This document shows, piece by piece, positions 63,517 to 64,000 of a DNA stretch of 64,000 nt. The notes under the pieces were generated by a model, which was not told where the DNA came from, did not search any database, and saw nothing but the letters and a program-made list of their open reading frames with translations. Both the position numbers and the translations under genes were made by a program. Numbering within the stretch: the stretch's first letter is position 1; every line of letters starts with the position of its first letter. Source of the stretch: Hippasteria phrygiana (Eukaryota > Echinodermata > Asteroidea > Valvatida > Goniasteridae); assembly GCA_037893225.1 (NCBI GenBank), contig JAZGUH010000627.1, positions 1,054,001 to 1,118,000 of the forward strand. The letters are read 5' to 3'.

Positions 63517-64000
63517 CGACATCACCATTACAGCTAGCCCTACTCCAACGGTACCCCTAGACGCTAGGATTTACAACCGGTCGACTTTGATTTCAAATAT
63601 CTCCCCAAAATTCTTATCGCTGAACACCTTTATATACATCATTGTATTCCTGAGATGTTAGCAATTTCTACAATACATAGCAAGACTTACTTAATGCTGA
63701 ATTCGTCCGGGTGTGAGGTCTTCAAAAATGAAAATGTAAAAAAAAGTCTTAACATGGTGGCCGCCATCTTGTTTTCATTTATCGCTGCTGATAGTGGGAA
63801 GTCAGGGCACCCGGCGGCTGTAGAGACTGGTCTACATGAATTATGCATGATTAGCTTGTCATGTACGACACGCGATTGCTTCGTGAGAAGTCAGGGCAAC
63901 GTACTCGACGGCTGTAGAAACTGGTCTTGTTATGAATTATGCATTTGATGTGACCCCTGATGGTGACATCCGCGGATACATGCACGAAACAACCGCGGAC
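63517..64000. other. Unassigned DNA with a 89-base duplication
   Basis: AGTCAGGGCA...CGGCTGTAGA.ACTGGTCT...GAATTATGCAT occurs at 63800 and again at 63889. Two CCGCGG palindromes lie near 63972 and 63993. No gene is recognised. The 97-codon frame (63655-63948, +) runs over the duplication. Confidence 0.45.

Overview
This is a eukaryotic window, almost certainly from a marine invertebrate deuterostome and most likely an echinoderm (perhaps a sea star). The DNA is AT-rich and has no operons or dense long ORFs. It is packed with tRNA-derived repeats, short inverted-repeat transposons (MITEs), a decayed LINE and microsatellites. The palindrome TAGGCCTA occurs exactly ten times, an excess I associate from general experience with echinoderm and hemichordate DNA. 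The taxonomic call is inference.

No host protein-coding gene can be supported with confidence. The only recognisable proteins are retrotransposon reverse transcriptases: a 5'-truncated, frameshifted CR1/Jockey-group LINE on + (about 15836-17868) and a small stop-ridden reverse transcriptase fossil on - (about 31255-31500). Two short ATG-to-splice-donor segments (28945-29016 and 47316-47361) are weak candidates for first coding exons. The window therefore looks like intergenic DNA or very large introns.

Layout. 0-9 kb: unassigned DNA, a large CAG/CAA microsatellite block (2.9-3.7 kb), a minus-strand SINE (4.8-5.1 kb), a perfect hairpin (6.4 kb), parts of two repeat families (6.7-7.1 kb), a telomere-like run (8.25 kb) and a decayed tandem array (8.7-9.5 kb). 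10-19 kb: a three-level nest of transposons (10.3-11.8 kb), a foldback element split by a 649-bp transposon (14.1-15.3 kb), a TA-flanked foldback abutting the LINE (15.5-17.9 kb), and a duplicated block ending in a (TTGAC)n LINE-type tail (18.1-18.9 kb). 20-31 kb: a CCAAT/X-box region, a face-to-face pair of tRNA-like units (23.5-23.9 kb), a 1.3-kb foldback (24.5-25.9 kb), a mosaic of inverted repeats (27.9-28.8 kb) and a possible first exon (28.9 kb). 31-50 kb: more SINEs and tRNA-like units, a 645-bp inverted-repeat element (35.9 kb), a 279-bp element with a 5-bp target duplication (45.2 kb) and the best copy of a TTAA-flanked family (48.1 kb). 50-64 kb: the second 649-bp transposon (50.7 kb), a decayed tandem repeat (53.6 kb), a tRNA-Gly-derived SINE (56.5 kb), a four-copy 100-bp satellite (58.8 kb), G-rich tracts (60.7-61.3 kb) and another nested MITE (62.8 kb).

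The most informative material is mobile-element stratigraphy. In several places an element sits inside another whose uninterrupted sequence is also present in the window, either as a second copy or as the opposite arm of a palindrome. The empty site can then be read directly, which gives insertion order and, in some cases, the target duplication. I found no clear evidence of a new cellular system such as a defence locus or biosynthetic cluster.
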